From contig JAFGOU010000468.1 in the NCBI GenBank assembly GCA_016926315.1, positions 1 to 35,377 on the forward strand: 35,377 bases of DNA. The letters are read 5' to 3'. Below the pieces are notes generated by a model. That model worked only from the letters and a program-made list of their open reading frames with translations, did no database searches and was not told the origin of the DNA. The DNA comes from Chitinispirillaceae bacterium. Its GTDB lineage: Bacteria > Fibrobacterota > Chitinivibrionia > Chitinivibrionales > Chitinispirillaceae. The translations under genes and the position numbers were made by a program. How positions within the stretch are numbered: position 1 is the stretch's first letter; every line of letters starts with the position of its first letter. Shown here piece by piece: positions 24,855 through 33,133 of this stretch.

Positions 24855-26380
24855 ATAATGGTTATTCTGTTTGAAACGCTTCGGTCGGTGTTCAACCGGA
24901 CAATGTAGATTCCCCTGGGGACCGGATTGCCCCTGCTACCTCGCCTGTCCCAGATAAAAACAATCCTGCCTCTTCCACAACTGAAACCGGTTGTACCCAA
25001 CGTCCTGACTATTTTCCCCTGCACATCGGTTATTGTCAGCAATACGGTTTCTTTCTGATTGGCAGGAAAAGAAGGTTCCAGAATAAACAGAATATTCGAC
25101 CTGGTATGCACAACCTTTAGGCCGTAACTACCGTGTTTCACCAGCTTCCGCTCACGTAAAGTACCGGCAATAACGCTGTCCGGCTCCTTTACCGCGCCTA
25201 TGATGCTTACGCTTGGGTTTTCATCGGAAGATATCCATACCGGCGTCAATGATTTATAAACATAACCCTTAACAGGATTCCCGTCGTCATTGGAATAGGT
25301 CATCCTGATCCAATGGTCGCCGTTTGTAGTGTTGCTCATCGTGTCGAAGTTGATCGAGTCATTCTGCTGCATGGTAACGGTGTGCCAATCATTCCTATTG
25401 AACGACTCCCAGTTTTCCATGAGCGTGTCATTATGGAAAATATTATGGATGAATATACGGCCGGTGCCTGTTGTTTTAAAATAGGGGTTTGGCTGGAAAC
25501 CCAGTATATTGATTGTATTGAGAAACGGCGAAGCGATTACAAATTCCATATAAAGCGTATCCTGCGGACAAAGGATGAATTCCGGTTGGCCGGATTTTTT
25601 AAATCCTAACCCGATTCCTTTCGTTTCAACATTTGTGGTAAGGGTGTAAAAATTTGTGTCAGATGTTTTGACATAGGCGCCCCAGCTTTCTGTTCTTAAC
25701 CGCGTAGTATACGTTCCTGATTGAAGAGGCGAGAGAGAGGTGACTGTTATATACCCATTGAATGCCGGTACCACATTATAGCTTGTATCTATCAGATCAA
25801 GAATGATCGTATCCGATCTTAACCCTACGCGGGGGACAAATCGCCTATTGGTTGCCGGATCAAAAAAAGCCATTCCTATTGAAAGCGTGTCACCGTTCCA
25901 ATAATAATAAGAACGCTTGGGAGTGGTTTCTCCTACAAAAGCATAATAATCATAAGTTTTATAATTTGAAATTCGGGGTGGGGTTAAGCTGTCAGGAAAA
26001 ACCTTGAAAAAAGCAGTATCTGTAGCTTCAATTATTGTATCGACAGGTTGTCGCCTCGATCGAATATATTTGCTGATAGTTATTATTCTATATGTTCCAA
26101 CATCCTGACTTCCTGCGGAAAAGCGCCGAATTTCTTTTGAGTACCCGGAAGCAACGGCCGAGTCAGTGGCAAATATGCATACATTAATATCATTTTGCGA
26201 GACAGCAAATTCAGAGCTTACCATTTTCCCATAGATCAAATATATCGAGGTCTCTATAACAACACTATCCATTTCGACTGGAATGTCAGGTATGACTTTT
26301 GAATAACATCTGACCAATGAAAAAATTTCCATTGCATTGAGAAGCAAAGCTGCCATCACAAAAATCCACCGTATTCCCAT
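24848..26380 (-). CDS. Secreted protein with FlgD-like/sorting C-terminal domain
   Basis: 510 residues with an N-terminal signal (MGIRWIFVMAALLLNAMEIF). The body is beta-rich with no recognised enzyme motif; it contains NWESFNRNDWHTVTMQQ-like segments. The last 80 residues, ILFILEPSFPANQKETVLLT then IYIVRLNTDRSVSNRITIMW, contain an IVFIWDRRG..G.PVPRGIY pattern. This closely resembles FlgD-Ig/type-IX sorting-type domains used to send or anchor proteins outside FCB cells. TAAGG lies 9 bp before the ATG, but within a small CCTTA...TAAGG hairpin. Downstream it overlaps the Asp-box gene. Its composition is visibly AT-richer than the biotin or rsmA regions, hinting at different ancestry or expression. 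Function unknown. Confidence 0.6.
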   Translation of the reverse strand: MGIRWIFVMAALLLNAMEIFSLVRCYSKVIPDIPVEMDSVVIETSIYLIYGKMVSSEFAVSQNDINVCIFATDSAVASGYSKEIRRFSAGSQDVGTYRIITISKYIRSRRQPVDTIIEATDTAFFKVFPDSLTPPRISNYKTYDYYAFVGETTPKRSYYYWNGDTLSIGMAFFDPATNRRFVPRVGLRSDTIILDLIDTSYNVVPAFNGYITVTSLSPLQSGTYTTRLRTESWGAYVKTSDTNFYTLTTNVETKGIGLGFKKSGQPEFILCPQDTLYMEFVIASPFLNTINILGFQPNPYFKTTGTGRIFIHNIFHNDTLMENWESFNRNDWHTVTMQQNDSINFDTMSNTTNGDHWIRMTYSNDDGNPVKGYVYKSLTPVWISSDENPSVSIIGAVKEPDSVIAGTLRERKLVKHGSYGLKVVHTRSNILFILEPSFPANQKETVLLTITDVQGKIVRTLGTTGFSCGRGRIVFIWDRRGSRGNPVPRGIYIVRLNTDRSVSNRITIMW

Positions 26381-26389
26381 TTGCAGCCA

Positions 26390-26407
26390 CCTTATTTTTT
26401 TTTAAGG
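26390..26407 (-). promoter_or_regulatory. Hairpin covering a ribosome-binding site
   Basis: Read on the - strand, CCTTA and TAAGG flank an A-run loop. The TAAGG is the apparent Shine-Dalgarno of the gene starting at 26380. The stem is only 5 bp, so any masking of the site would be weak. Confidence 0.25.
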
Positions 26408-26415
26408 CAAAACAG

Positions 26416-26438
26416 ATGGTTGCATTTTCTGCAACCAT
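26416..26438 (-). terminator. Perfect hairpin between the subtilase and the next gene
   Basis: ATGGTTGCA and TGCAACCAT form a perfect 9-bp stem with a 5-nt loop, 15 bp after the subtilase stop and 36 bp before the next start. A short T-run (CTGTTTTG) follows on the - strand. It could be an intercistronic terminator that reduces read-through, or an RNA-stabilising structure. Confidence 0.45.
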
Positions 26439-26452
26439 CCTCGTATTGCTGT

Positions 26453-28441
26453 TTACTGCGCATGATCCTTTACCCAGGTCCATCCTATGGAATAATAAAA
26501 AAACCTGCTTTGCTCGCTCGAATCGAACCTGAATCTGAAAGGACTTGCTTCTGCTGTTATCGTTTCACCTGATATTAATGAATTCCTCGGGATATCTACC
26601 ACTTCTACATTACCATTCCAGCTTGAACTGTAACCAAGCGTACTCAAACCTCTCGTAACTCTCAAATCTAGGTCGCTTAGATAATTTTTAACGGCAGGCA
26701 AATATGGCTTGCTGTCCCATGTCAATACAACCCTTAGATGTTTGCCTATTGGACGGTTTCTGGGAATTTTAATAAGGAAGCTTTTTGTACCGGTCATAAA
26801 TTCATGCCAAGAATCACCGCACAGACCATTCTGCACGGCGGCATCTCCTGGCCAAACAGAAGTATGATTCATCGCGAAAAATTCGGCATCCAGGCCGCAC
26901 AATGTTCCTGCTCCGTCTTTTCCATCAATAGCGCAATTCCATTCACCGCCGTCACAATTCTGTGCGGTCAGGATCATTACAGCTCGTACTTTTTCGGGCC
27001 AATAGCTAAAAACTGAAGGATTGTCGCTTATAATTCGAACAGCAAAACCATTCGCGGTCGGTGCGGCGAAACTAGTACCCTGGCAGTTTATTGACCATGG
27101 CCTCTTCAGAGCTGATTCAAAGGCGAAGCCAAGAGGCACTGTGGGATCATACGGATCTACATAAGGCGCATCAGCTAATTCAACCGCATAAGGCCACTTG
27201 CCAGGGGCTAATATATAAGGCATTTCCCTATCCTTTAATGATCCGTATTCTGCAGGCGGATTAATGCAATTTGAATGAGTTGCCCATACATAATGATTTA
27301 GATTTTCATGTTGGGAAGAGCCAACACTTATAGCATTATAACAACACCAGTCAACTGTACCAGTTGCTCCTTGGTTGTTAGCGGGATTACAGAAAACCGG
27401 AGCTAAAACATAAGCGAAATCATCCATAAGCAACATTTCAGGATCATTAGGTGAAGATGATGGCCTTGCATAACTTATACTAACGCTTTGTAGAGAATTG
27501 TTAAGCATATAACTGGCAATAGCGTCTGAATATGAGTTACCGTATATAGTGCCTATCTGATGATGGAACTCTGCCTTCGGTGCAGCATACCACAAATTAG
27601 AAAAAACCGTCTGCGTATGACCATCACTTGCAGTACTAGTCGTTTGAACTTTATCGGGATCCAAGTTGCCCCGCGCACTGAAATGATAAACATGATCATT
27701 GAGAACACTCTCCCATTTCCCTTCCCAAATACCCCACTCAAATGTTGCCGCTCTCACTCCCTGACCCCAATTACTATTCCAATAAGGGGAAGGATTATGC
27801 GCGGAAGTCGCCAACGATGCCAATGGAGCGGGGAACGTCACGCATGGCATCGGCTTTTCGTATTTGCTTATTGATCCGACCTCTGGCAGCAAAGAGAGTT
27901 TGAGCAGATCCTTTTTTGTGATGCGGCACTCGATGCCCCATTCGCTTTCGGATCCTTTGGAATCCAGTTTCTCTATTTTGATACCGAAATTTTCCAAAAC
28001 CTGATGTATCGACCGCCCGGGTTTCTTTTCCACGAAAGTCTTTCCGTGGTTTAACCAGGTTTCAATTGGATATCTTGTTTTGTCGAGGTATTCGTAACGG
28101 GGAGGCCTTAATGAAATAGATACTTCTACTTGGCTTTCATCTTTCATTTTTTCCAGTTCCTCTCGCAACTTTCCTTTTACAGCGCCATGCTTCTTATTGA
28201 GGGCATTTTCCTCCTCCGTTCGCATCTTTTCAATTTCCTGCATCGAGACTTCCTTGCCGTTGCATTTGGCTTTAATATCGCCTGACTCATCATCAATGAC
28301 TTTTTCAACTTTAAAGACTTCACCTGGCCTCGTATTTGGAAAAGAAAAATCCGTCGTCGATAAAACTTGCTCCTTACCCGTCACCGGGATAATAGAGATG
28401 ACACAAAGCATTAATATATTTCGGAAAGATAACATGTTCAA
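26453..28441 (-). CDS. Secreted subtilisin-like protein with an altered catalytic triad
   Basis: A 662-residue exported S8-family protein; AAGGA is 7 bp upstream of the ATG. A signal peptide (SFRNILMLCVISIIPVTG) is followed by a propeptide-like region (about residues 90-200), including coiled-coil-rich KMRTEEENALNKKHGAVKG. The peptidase domain shows the His block SDGHTQTVFS (H275) and the Ser block CQGTSFAAPTANG (S457). At the position of the usual D-[ST]-G Asp, it reads TFEWGIWEG with E235. A beta-sandwich C-terminal region follows (about 540-662). It heads the - strand cluster with the two sorting-domain proteins, but itself lacks such a tail. It may be a conservative Asp-to-Glu variant with altered activity, or a non-proteolytic homologue. 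Family sure, activity unsure. Confidence 0.8.
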   Translation of the reverse strand: MNMLSFRNILMLCVISIIPVTGKEQVLSTTDFSFPNTRPGEVFKVEKVIDDESGDIKAKCNGKEVSMQEIEKMRTEEENALNKKHGAVKGKLREELEKMKDESQVEVSISLRPPRYEYLDKTRYPIETWLNHGKTFVEKKPGRSIHQVLENFGIKIEKLDSKGSESEWGIECRITKKDLLKLSLLPEVGSISKYEKPMPCVTFPAPLASLATSAHNPSPYWNSNWGQGVRAATFEWGIWEGKWESVLNDHVYHFSARGNLDPDKVQTTSTASDGHTQTVFSNLWYAAPKAEFHHQIGTIYGNSYSDAIASYMLNNSLQSVSISYARPSSSPNDPEMLLMDDFAYVLAPVFCNPANNQGATGTVDWCCYNAISVGSSQHENLNHYVWATHSNCINPPAEYGSLKDREMPYILAPGKWPYAVELADAPYVDPYDPTVPLGFAFESALKRPWSINCQGTSFAAPTANGFAVRIISDNPSVFSYWPEKVRAVMILTAQNCDGGEWNCAIDGKDGAGTLCGLDAEFFAMNHTSVWPGDAAVQNGLCGDSWHEFMTGTKSFLIKIPRNRPIGKHLRVVLTWDSKPYLPAVKNYLSDLDLRVTRGLSTLGYSSSWNGNVEVVDIPRNSLISGETITAEASPFRFRFDSSEQSRFFYYSIGWTWVKDHAQ

Positions 28442-28556
28442 ATCCTTTTGGTTTGTGTGAAAGATCCCGTAAAAAGACGGCTTTCGGCTTTTACGGCCTT
28501 ATCTGGTTACTATCTTTTAACTCTTCCATTTCATTTAACATTTTAGTATTATTAAC

Positions 28557-28928
28557 CTGGTTGTTCACGCAACCGGTCGAGGGCGTATGGGCCGTTTGCT
28601 CTCAAGGTTATCGGCCTATACCCCTCTTCTTTTCTAGGAAAAGCCCGTCATGGCGATCACCCCCTTTCCGTGCGGATATCACGACGAGATTTAAAGGAAC
28701 AGCGGAAGGCCGCTGTTCCAAAAAACCGCATCATGTGACCATACGCACTTCTTCTCGGGAATTGGCAGACGTGCCGCGGGCGTTACCCCTCTGTCGATCC
28801 CTGTATTCCTGCATTCCGTTTTTGTGATGTATGCTTTCTCCCCATGCATACGGCGCATTGCGGAATGAGCGTTCTGTTGTATCTGTTGCTTGTCGTATCT
28901 CGAGGCCGGGGTTCACATCCCGCCTCGA
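28557..28928. ncRNA. Possible structured RNA or degenerate ribozyme region
   Basis: At least six strong inverted repeats occur in 372 bp. CCTGGTTG/CAACCGG (28557-28577). An extended stem of 15 bp with one bulge at 28579-28626. CTTTTC-TAG-GAAAAG (28629-28643). A perfect 10-bp GGAACAGCGG/CCGCTGTTCC (28696-28719). A nested pair CATTCCG/CGGAATG (28812-28867) enclosing GTATGC/GCATAC. TCGAGG-C-CGGG/CCCG-CCTCGA (28900-28928). In the 28579 stem a G-U pair on the + strand becomes A-C on the - strand, weakly favouring + strand RNA. I could not match it to a known riboswitch, RNase P or tmRNA. A group II intron remnant is possible but I found no convincing domain V. Confidence 0.3.
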
Positions 28929-28954
28929 ACCTCCTTGTTAATGACAAATGCGCG

Positions 28955-28984
28955 TTCCTGAAGATTGCCAATAATCAATATAAT
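28955..28984 (+). promoter_or_regulatory. Likely promoter of the biotin operon
   Basis: A perfect TATAAT (28979-28984) is preceded 18 bp upstream by a weak TTCCTG -35. Transcription would start near 28991, about 220 bp before bioC. Confidence 0.4.
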
Positions 28985-29014
28985 AGCCAATTTTTTTATC
29001 GCACAACAACTATT

Positions 29015-29033
29015 TTGTCAATTTTTCAGACAA
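29015..29033 (+). promoter_or_regulatory. Inverted repeat in the bioC leader, candidate operator
   Basis: TTGTC-AATTTTTCA-GACAA is a 5-bp dyad with a 9-bp spacer, about 25 bp after the predicted transcription start. BirA sites are usually two longer half-sites (TTGTnAACC-type) about 15 bp apart, so this would not be a standard BirA box. Candidate only. Confidence 0.25.
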
Positions 29034-29211
29034 GTCCCATGAGGCAGCCGCATGCGTTACCATGGTGCGATCTTTTCAGGAACGAAGTATTTTACCGGCA
29101 GGTGTATACCATCGCGGGCCTTGTTTTTCCTGATGATCCGGATCAATGGGAACTCTATTACACGAAACATCGCAGAACAGCGCACGGGTCCTGGTACCGG
29201 AGGCCCACCGG

Positions 29212-29976
29212 GTGGGCCGCGCGTTCGGCAGAAGGGCGTCTGCCTATGCGGGGAACGCGAGCCTGCAAATCGCGCTCCTGCGCCGGCTCGTACCGGCTAT
29301 CGTCAGGCTTTTCCGGGTATCCGGCGGACCGTGGGCCGACCTCGGCTGCGGGGTGGGCGTGCTCTCCGACCTGATCAAGGAACACGGTGTGCGGCAGCCC
29401 GCGATTGTGGAAACCGATCTTTCATTTGAGGTCCTCACCTTTATCCGCGCGCATAAGAACAACGACCGGATGACGGTGCAGGCGGATATTGCCCGGCCCC
29501 CGTTCAAGCCCGAAGCCTTGAAAGGCGTGGTCGCGGCTTCGGTCTTCCAGTGGTGCGAGAATCCCGGCCGCGCAATCATCAAAACGCTGGAGGTTCTCGG
29601 CAACCATGGGTACTGCGTGTTTTCCATTTTTGTGGACGGATCTTTCAAGGAGCTCTTTACCCTTCGCAGCGCCTTTGGTATGGACGTGCCCGTCATGTGC
29701 CCGGACCCTGAAAAGGTGCAAGAGCTATTCTCCCGTGCGCACTGCACGCTTCTCGAACAAACGATCTTCAGCACCACCATGTTTTTTCCCGACGCGCTCA
29801 CGCTCCTTAAAAACCTCAGCGACCTGGGAGGGACCGCGACCGCGGGAAAGAAGCTTAACCGCAGCGAACTCGGCGATTTCTGCAGGATGTACGAATCGCG
29901 CTACCGCACCAGCGCCGGCGTCCCGCTCTCCTACAAGACACTTATCGGCGTCTGCCGCAAGGAAATCCAACCATGA
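29212..29976 (+). CDS. bioC: Malonyl-ACP O-methyltransferase BioC
   Basis: I chose GTG at 29212 because GGAGG lies 8 bp upstream and the protein then begins (M)GRAFGRRASAYAGNASLQ, which matches the usual BioC N-terminus; an ATG at 29146 is possible but has no good ribosome site. 254 residues. The SAM-binding glycine motif is WADLGCGVGVLSDL (about residues 41-54). BioC hallmarks are VAASVFQWCENPGRA and the LLKNLSDLGGTA segment. It uses SAM to cap the free carboxyl of malonyl-ACP, so fatty-acid synthesis enzymes can extend it to pimeloyl-ACP methyl ester. It is first in a six-gene biotin operon, overlapping bioD by 4 bp. Confident as BioC because of motifs plus context. Confidence 0.88.
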   Translation: MGRAFGRRASAYAGNASLQIALLRRLVPAIVRLFRVSGGPWADLGCGVGVLSDLIKEHGVRQPAIVETDLSFEVLTFIRAHKNNDRMTVQADIARPPFKPEALKGVVAASVFQWCENPGRAIIKTLEVLGNHGYCVFSIFVDGSFKELFTLRSAFGMDVPVMCPDPEKVQELFSRAHCTLLEQTIFSTTMFFPDALTLLKNLSDLGGTATAGKKLNRSELGDFCRMYESRYRTSAGVPLSYKTLIGVCRKEIQP

Positions 29977-30677
29977 AAATCGGCAACGGTCGTGGCATCT
30001 TCGTGACCGGTACTGACACCGGCATCGGGAAAACGTATGTGTCGAGACTGCTGATGGAGGGTTTTTCAGTCCGGCACACCGTGACCTGCATGAAACCGGT
30101 GCAGACCGGATGTGCCAGGGACGAATCAGGAAACCTGCGTGCGCCTGATTTTGAGTTTGTGACGCAGGGCGCCGCGGTCAGGAACGCCGGTATTGAGGAC
30201 CATGTACCGTACCGGTTTGAGCATGCCTGCTCGCCCCACCTGGCTGCGTCCCTTGCCGGCGCGTCAATATCGCTCGATTACATACGGGAAAAGTTCCGCC
30301 GCATTTCCGGCAAAAAATCTATAACGATTGTCGAGGGCACCGGGGGGGTCCTCACTCCGCTGTCAGAGACGACCTCCATGATCGATCTGATGCTCTATCT
30401 CTGCCTGCCGGTTATTGTGGTAACCTCTCCACGCATCGGCACCATCAATCACACCCTGCTGACATTTGAGGCGCTTGCGAGGAGCGGTATTGAACCGGTC
30501 GGTCTCGTGATCAATGCCGCGCACCCGGACCAGGTCCCGGAAGACTACATTTACCACGATACTCGCAGAATGCTGAGCGACCGTCTGCACAATGCACTGT
30601 TGCTTGAAATCGGGGTTGATGAGGGAATCAATGAAAAGATACGGGAGTACTGCGATGCGCTCTTCAAGCGACTTTGA
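29973..30677 (+). CDS. bioD: Dethiobiotin synthetase BioD
   Basis: 234 residues, starting at the ATGA overlap with bioC. The P-loop is GIFVTGTDTGIGKTYVSRLL (residues about 8-27), followed by MKPVQTGC, which binds the substrate carbamate region, and VEGTGGVLTPLSE, another BioD hallmark. It converts 7,8-diaminopelargonate, CO2 and ATP to dethiobiotin. Its 3' end overlaps the start of bioA by 23 bp. Length and motifs fit standard BioD. Confidence 0.93.
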   Translation: MKIGNGRGIFVTGTDTGIGKTYVSRLLMEGFSVRHTVTCMKPVQTGCARDESGNLRAPDFEFVTQGAAVRNAGIEDHVPYRFEHACSPHLAASLAGASISLDYIREKFRRISGKKSITIVEGTGGVLTPLSETTSMIDLMLYLCLPVIVVTSPRIGTINHTLLTFEALARSGIEPVGLVINAAHPDQVPEDYIYHDTRRMLSDRLHNALLLEIGVDEGINEKIREYCDALFKRL

Positions 30678-32001
30678 CCATATCTGGATGCCGTTCACGG
30701 CCTATCAGGATACGGTTGATTTCCCTCCCCGCATCATCACCAGCGGTCAAGGGATCTATGTCCGCGACGACCAGGGACACACCCTGATCGACGCGGTCGG
30801 TTCGTGGTGGGTCAGCAGCTTCGGCCACCGTCATCCGGCCATTGTCGCGGCTCTCCGGGAGCAGCTTGACAACATTGAACATATCCTCATGGCGGGATAT
30901 ATCAGCACCCCGGCCTTGCGCTTATCGCATCGTTTGGCGAAGCTCCTTCCCGCGCCTCTTACGCGCGTCTTTTTTTCCGATGACGGCTCTACTGCGGTAG
31001 AGGTCGCTTTAAAAATCGCGCTTCAGTACCATGCGCTCCGGAAAAGCGGCGCATGCGAGTTTGTCGGCCTGGGCGGCGCCTATCATGGGGACACCCTTGG
31101 CGCCATGTCCGTGTCCGGCATCCCGTCGTATCACGCGATTTTCCACGAGCGTTTCAAGAAACAGCATACGGTGCGTTCTCCTTACTGCTACCGCTGCCCG
31201 GCGGGCAAAGATCCTGCCATGTGCGGCGCGGAATGCATGGACGGGCTTGAAGCACTGTTGCGCGACCGGCACGGAAACATCGCGGCATGCGTTTTCGAAC
31301 CCATGGTGCAGGGCGCGGCCGGAATGCGCATATATCCGGCAAAGGTACTGAAACGGATCTTCGAACTCTGCCGGCGGCACACCGTCCTCACAATAGCCGA
31401 CGAGGTGGCGACCGGGTTCGGAAGGACCGGTACCCTGTTTGCCTGCGAGCATGCGGCCGAAGCTCCGGACATCATGTGCCTTGCAAAGGGGCTCACCGGC
31501 GGTTTTATTCCAATGGGCGTTACCGCGGTACAGGAGCATATTTTCGAAGAGTTCAAGGGCGATTTTATGTCAGGCCGGACGCTCCACCACGGGCACTCGT
31601 TTACCGGCAATCCGCTTGCCGCGGCAGCGGCATGCGCCACCATGGACCTCATTTCACGTCACGATATTCCCGCGTCGCTGGCGCCGGTCATACGAAATCT
31701 TTCAACGGAACTTGCCGCGCTGCGGGAGTATGACGTCGTGGGAGACGTGCGCTCTATCGGCATGATCGGAGCCGTGGAATTCGTTCACAATCGCACGACA
31801 AAGGAGCCGTTTCCCCCTTCGCAACGGTTTGCGTTCACCGTGGCGCGCAGGGCATTCGATCACGGTCTTCTCATCCGGCCCCTTGGCGATGTCCTCTATT
31901 TCTTCCCGGCATTCATCATCACGCCCGGGGAAGTATCAGAACTGTTTTCCCGGTTCCGCGCTGCGCTTGAGGAGGCCATTCGTGCCCGCACCGCTTCTTG
32001 A
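30655..32001 (+). CDS. bioA: Adenosylmethionine-8-amino-7-oxononanoate aminotransferase BioA
   Basis: The start at 30655 (MRSSSDFDHIWMPFTAYQD) follows GGGAG by 7 bp and gives 448 residues, as expected for the family; ATGs further upstream fall inside bioD. HIWMPFTAY matches the BioA N-terminus. DEVATGFGRTG carries the cofactor Asp, and CLAKGLTGG the PLP lysine (K278). The segment SPYCYRCPAGKDPAMCGAEC is a cysteine-rich insert known from many BioA proteins. The enzyme aminates 7-keto-8-aminopelargonate (KAPA), most likely using SAM as donor, to give diaminopelargonate. It overlaps bioD by 23 bp and bioF by 20 bp. Confidence 0.93.
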   Translation: MRSSSDFDHIWMPFTAYQDTVDFPPRIITSGQGIYVRDDQGHTLIDAVGSWWVSSFGHRHPAIVAALREQLDNIEHILMAGYISTPALRLSHRLAKLLPAPLTRVFFSDDGSTAVEVALKIALQYHALRKSGACEFVGLGGAYHGDTLGAMSVSGIPSYHAIFHERFKKQHTVRSPYCYRCPAGKDPAMCGAECMDGLEALLRDRHGNIAACVFEPMVQGAAGMRIYPAKVLKRIFELCRRHTVLTIADEVATGFGRTGTLFACEHAAEAPDIMCLAKGLTGGFIPMGVTAVQEHIFEEFKGDFMSGRTLHHGHSFTGNPLAAAAACATMDLISRHDIPASLAPVIRNLSTELAALREYDVVGDVRSIGMIGAVEFVHNRTTKEPFPPSQRFAFTVARRAFDHGLLIRPLGDVLYFFPAFIITPGEVSELFSRFRAALEEAIRARTAS

Positions 32002-33133
32002 GCGATTGGAACGGGAGCTTGAGCGCCGGCGGCGGGACGGCCTTTTCAGGTCGCTTCCTCGGGCCCGCCCTCTCCCGGACGCGGCCGTTATCAACCTTTC
32101 GACCAACAGCTATCTCTGCCTGCATGCAAACAGCGAGGTCACGCGCAATGCGCTGGATCTTGCCGGCACGGTGCTGTCGGGCAATCTTGCTTCCCGTCTC
32201 ATAAGCGAGACCTCCCCGCTTGCGCGGGAGCTCGAAGCGGAGCTTGCCTCATGGAAAGGGACCGAATCGGCGCTGCTGTTCGCCTCGGGATACGCGGCCA
32301 ATCTCGGCATCCTGCAGGCGCTCTGCACGCGCGACACCGCGGTCTTCTGCGACCGCCATAATCACGCCTCGATCATCGACGGCGTCAGGCTTTCCGGCGC
32401 CAGGATGGAGCGGTATCGCCACTGCGATATGGCGGACCTGCGCGCTCGGCTCGCCTCCTCGGACGCGGTTGAAAAGATCATTGTGACCGATACCGTGTTC
32501 AGCATGGACGGCGACTGCGCGCCGCTGCCCGATATCTGCGAACTCGCGGCAGCGCACGGCGCCCTGGTCATGGCGGACGAAGCGCATGCGACCGGCCTGT
32601 TCGGCGGCAATGGAAGCGGTCTGGTCGAAGCGCTCGGATGCGCCCGGTCTGTTGCTATACGCATGGGAACGCTCAGCAAGGCGATCGCCGGACAGGGCGG
32701 CTTTTTTGCCGGCAGCGCACTTCTGCGCGACTACCTGGTGAACCACGCGCGCAGCCTTGTCTATTCAACCGGCCTGCCGCACGCGGCCATTGCCTGGAAC
32801 CTTGCCGCGGTGCGGTATCTGCGCACGCATCCCCGGCTCGGTGCCGGACTTCAGCATGCGGCGAGGAATTTTCGATGCACGCTCCGTGACCGAGGATTCA
32901 ACACCCTGGAGTCCGGCACGCAGATCGTTCCCCTCGTGATCGGCGACACCGCGCGCGCCACGGAACTCTCGGGCTTTCTGAAGGAACACGGCATCATTGC
33001 ACCCGCCATAAGGCCGCCCGCCGTTCCCAAAGGAACTGCCCGTGTCAGGTGTTCGCTCAGCAGCGCGTTTTCTCCTGAGCATGAAAAACAGGTCATGACG
33101 GTTCTCTCAGACTGGAAATCCCATTATGGTTGA
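31982..33133 (+). CDS. bioF: 8-amino-7-oxononanoate synthase BioF
   Basis: The true start is the GTG at 31982, with GAGGAGG 6 bp upstream; it lies inside the end of bioA (20-bp overlap). The open frame back to 31829 is only the bioA shadow. 383 residues. BioF-type alpha-oxoamine synthase motifs are NLSTNSYLCLHA, ESALLFASGYAANLG, TDTVFSMDGDCAPLPDI, DEAHATGLFGG, and the PLP lysine in GTLSKAIAGQGGF (K233). It condenses pimeloyl-ACP with L-alanine to form 8-amino-7-oxononanoate with release of CO2. Next in the operon is the BioH-like hydrolase, whose start overlaps this stop by 8 bp. Confidence 0.93.
   Translation: MPAPLLERLERELERRRRDGLFRSLPRARPLPDAAVINLSTNSYLCLHANSEVTRNALDLAGTVLSGNLASRLISETSPLARELEAELASWKGTESALLFASGYAANLGILQALCTRDTAVFCDRHNHASIIDGVRLSGARMERYRHCDMADLRARLASSDAVEKIIVTDTVFSMDGDCAPLPDICELAAAHGALVMADEAHATGLFGGNGSGLVEALGCARSVAIRMGTLSKAIAGQGGFFAGSALLRDYLVNHARSLVYSTGLPHAAIAWNLAAVRYLRTHPRLGAGLQHAARNFRCTLRDRGFNTLESGTQIVPLVIGDTARATELSGFLKEHGIIAPAIRPPAVPKGTARVRCSLSSAFSPEHEKQVMTVLSDWKSHYG

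Larger units (their letters stand above)
28442..29211. other. Gene-free divergent region with many hairpins
   Basis: This region of about 770 bp lies between the subtilase (-) and bioC (+). Two open frames here, 28453-28827 and 28844-29374, show no recognisable protein character. Separate from the clustered hairpins (28557-28928) there is a hairpin close to the subtilase start at 28467-28496 (CCGTAAAAAG / CTTTTACGG), and a -10 promoter and inverted repeat at 28955-29033. Confidence 0.6.

Noticed and set aside
28731..28916. Short - strand frame, considered as the 5' part of a group II intron or reverse-transcriptase locus
   Set aside because: No reverse transcriptase and no convincing domain V or intron boundaries were found; kept only as a possibility for the structured region.
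28896..28930. GGTTCACATCC-like sequence resembling a tRNA T-arm
   Set aside because: There is no matching acceptor, D or anticodon arm; the sequence is better explained by the TCGAGG...CCTCGA hairpin.
28844..29374. 176-residue open frame overlapping the hairpin region and bioC
   Set aside because: Its second half is a shadow of bioC and its first half lies in the inverted-repeat region; no protein character.
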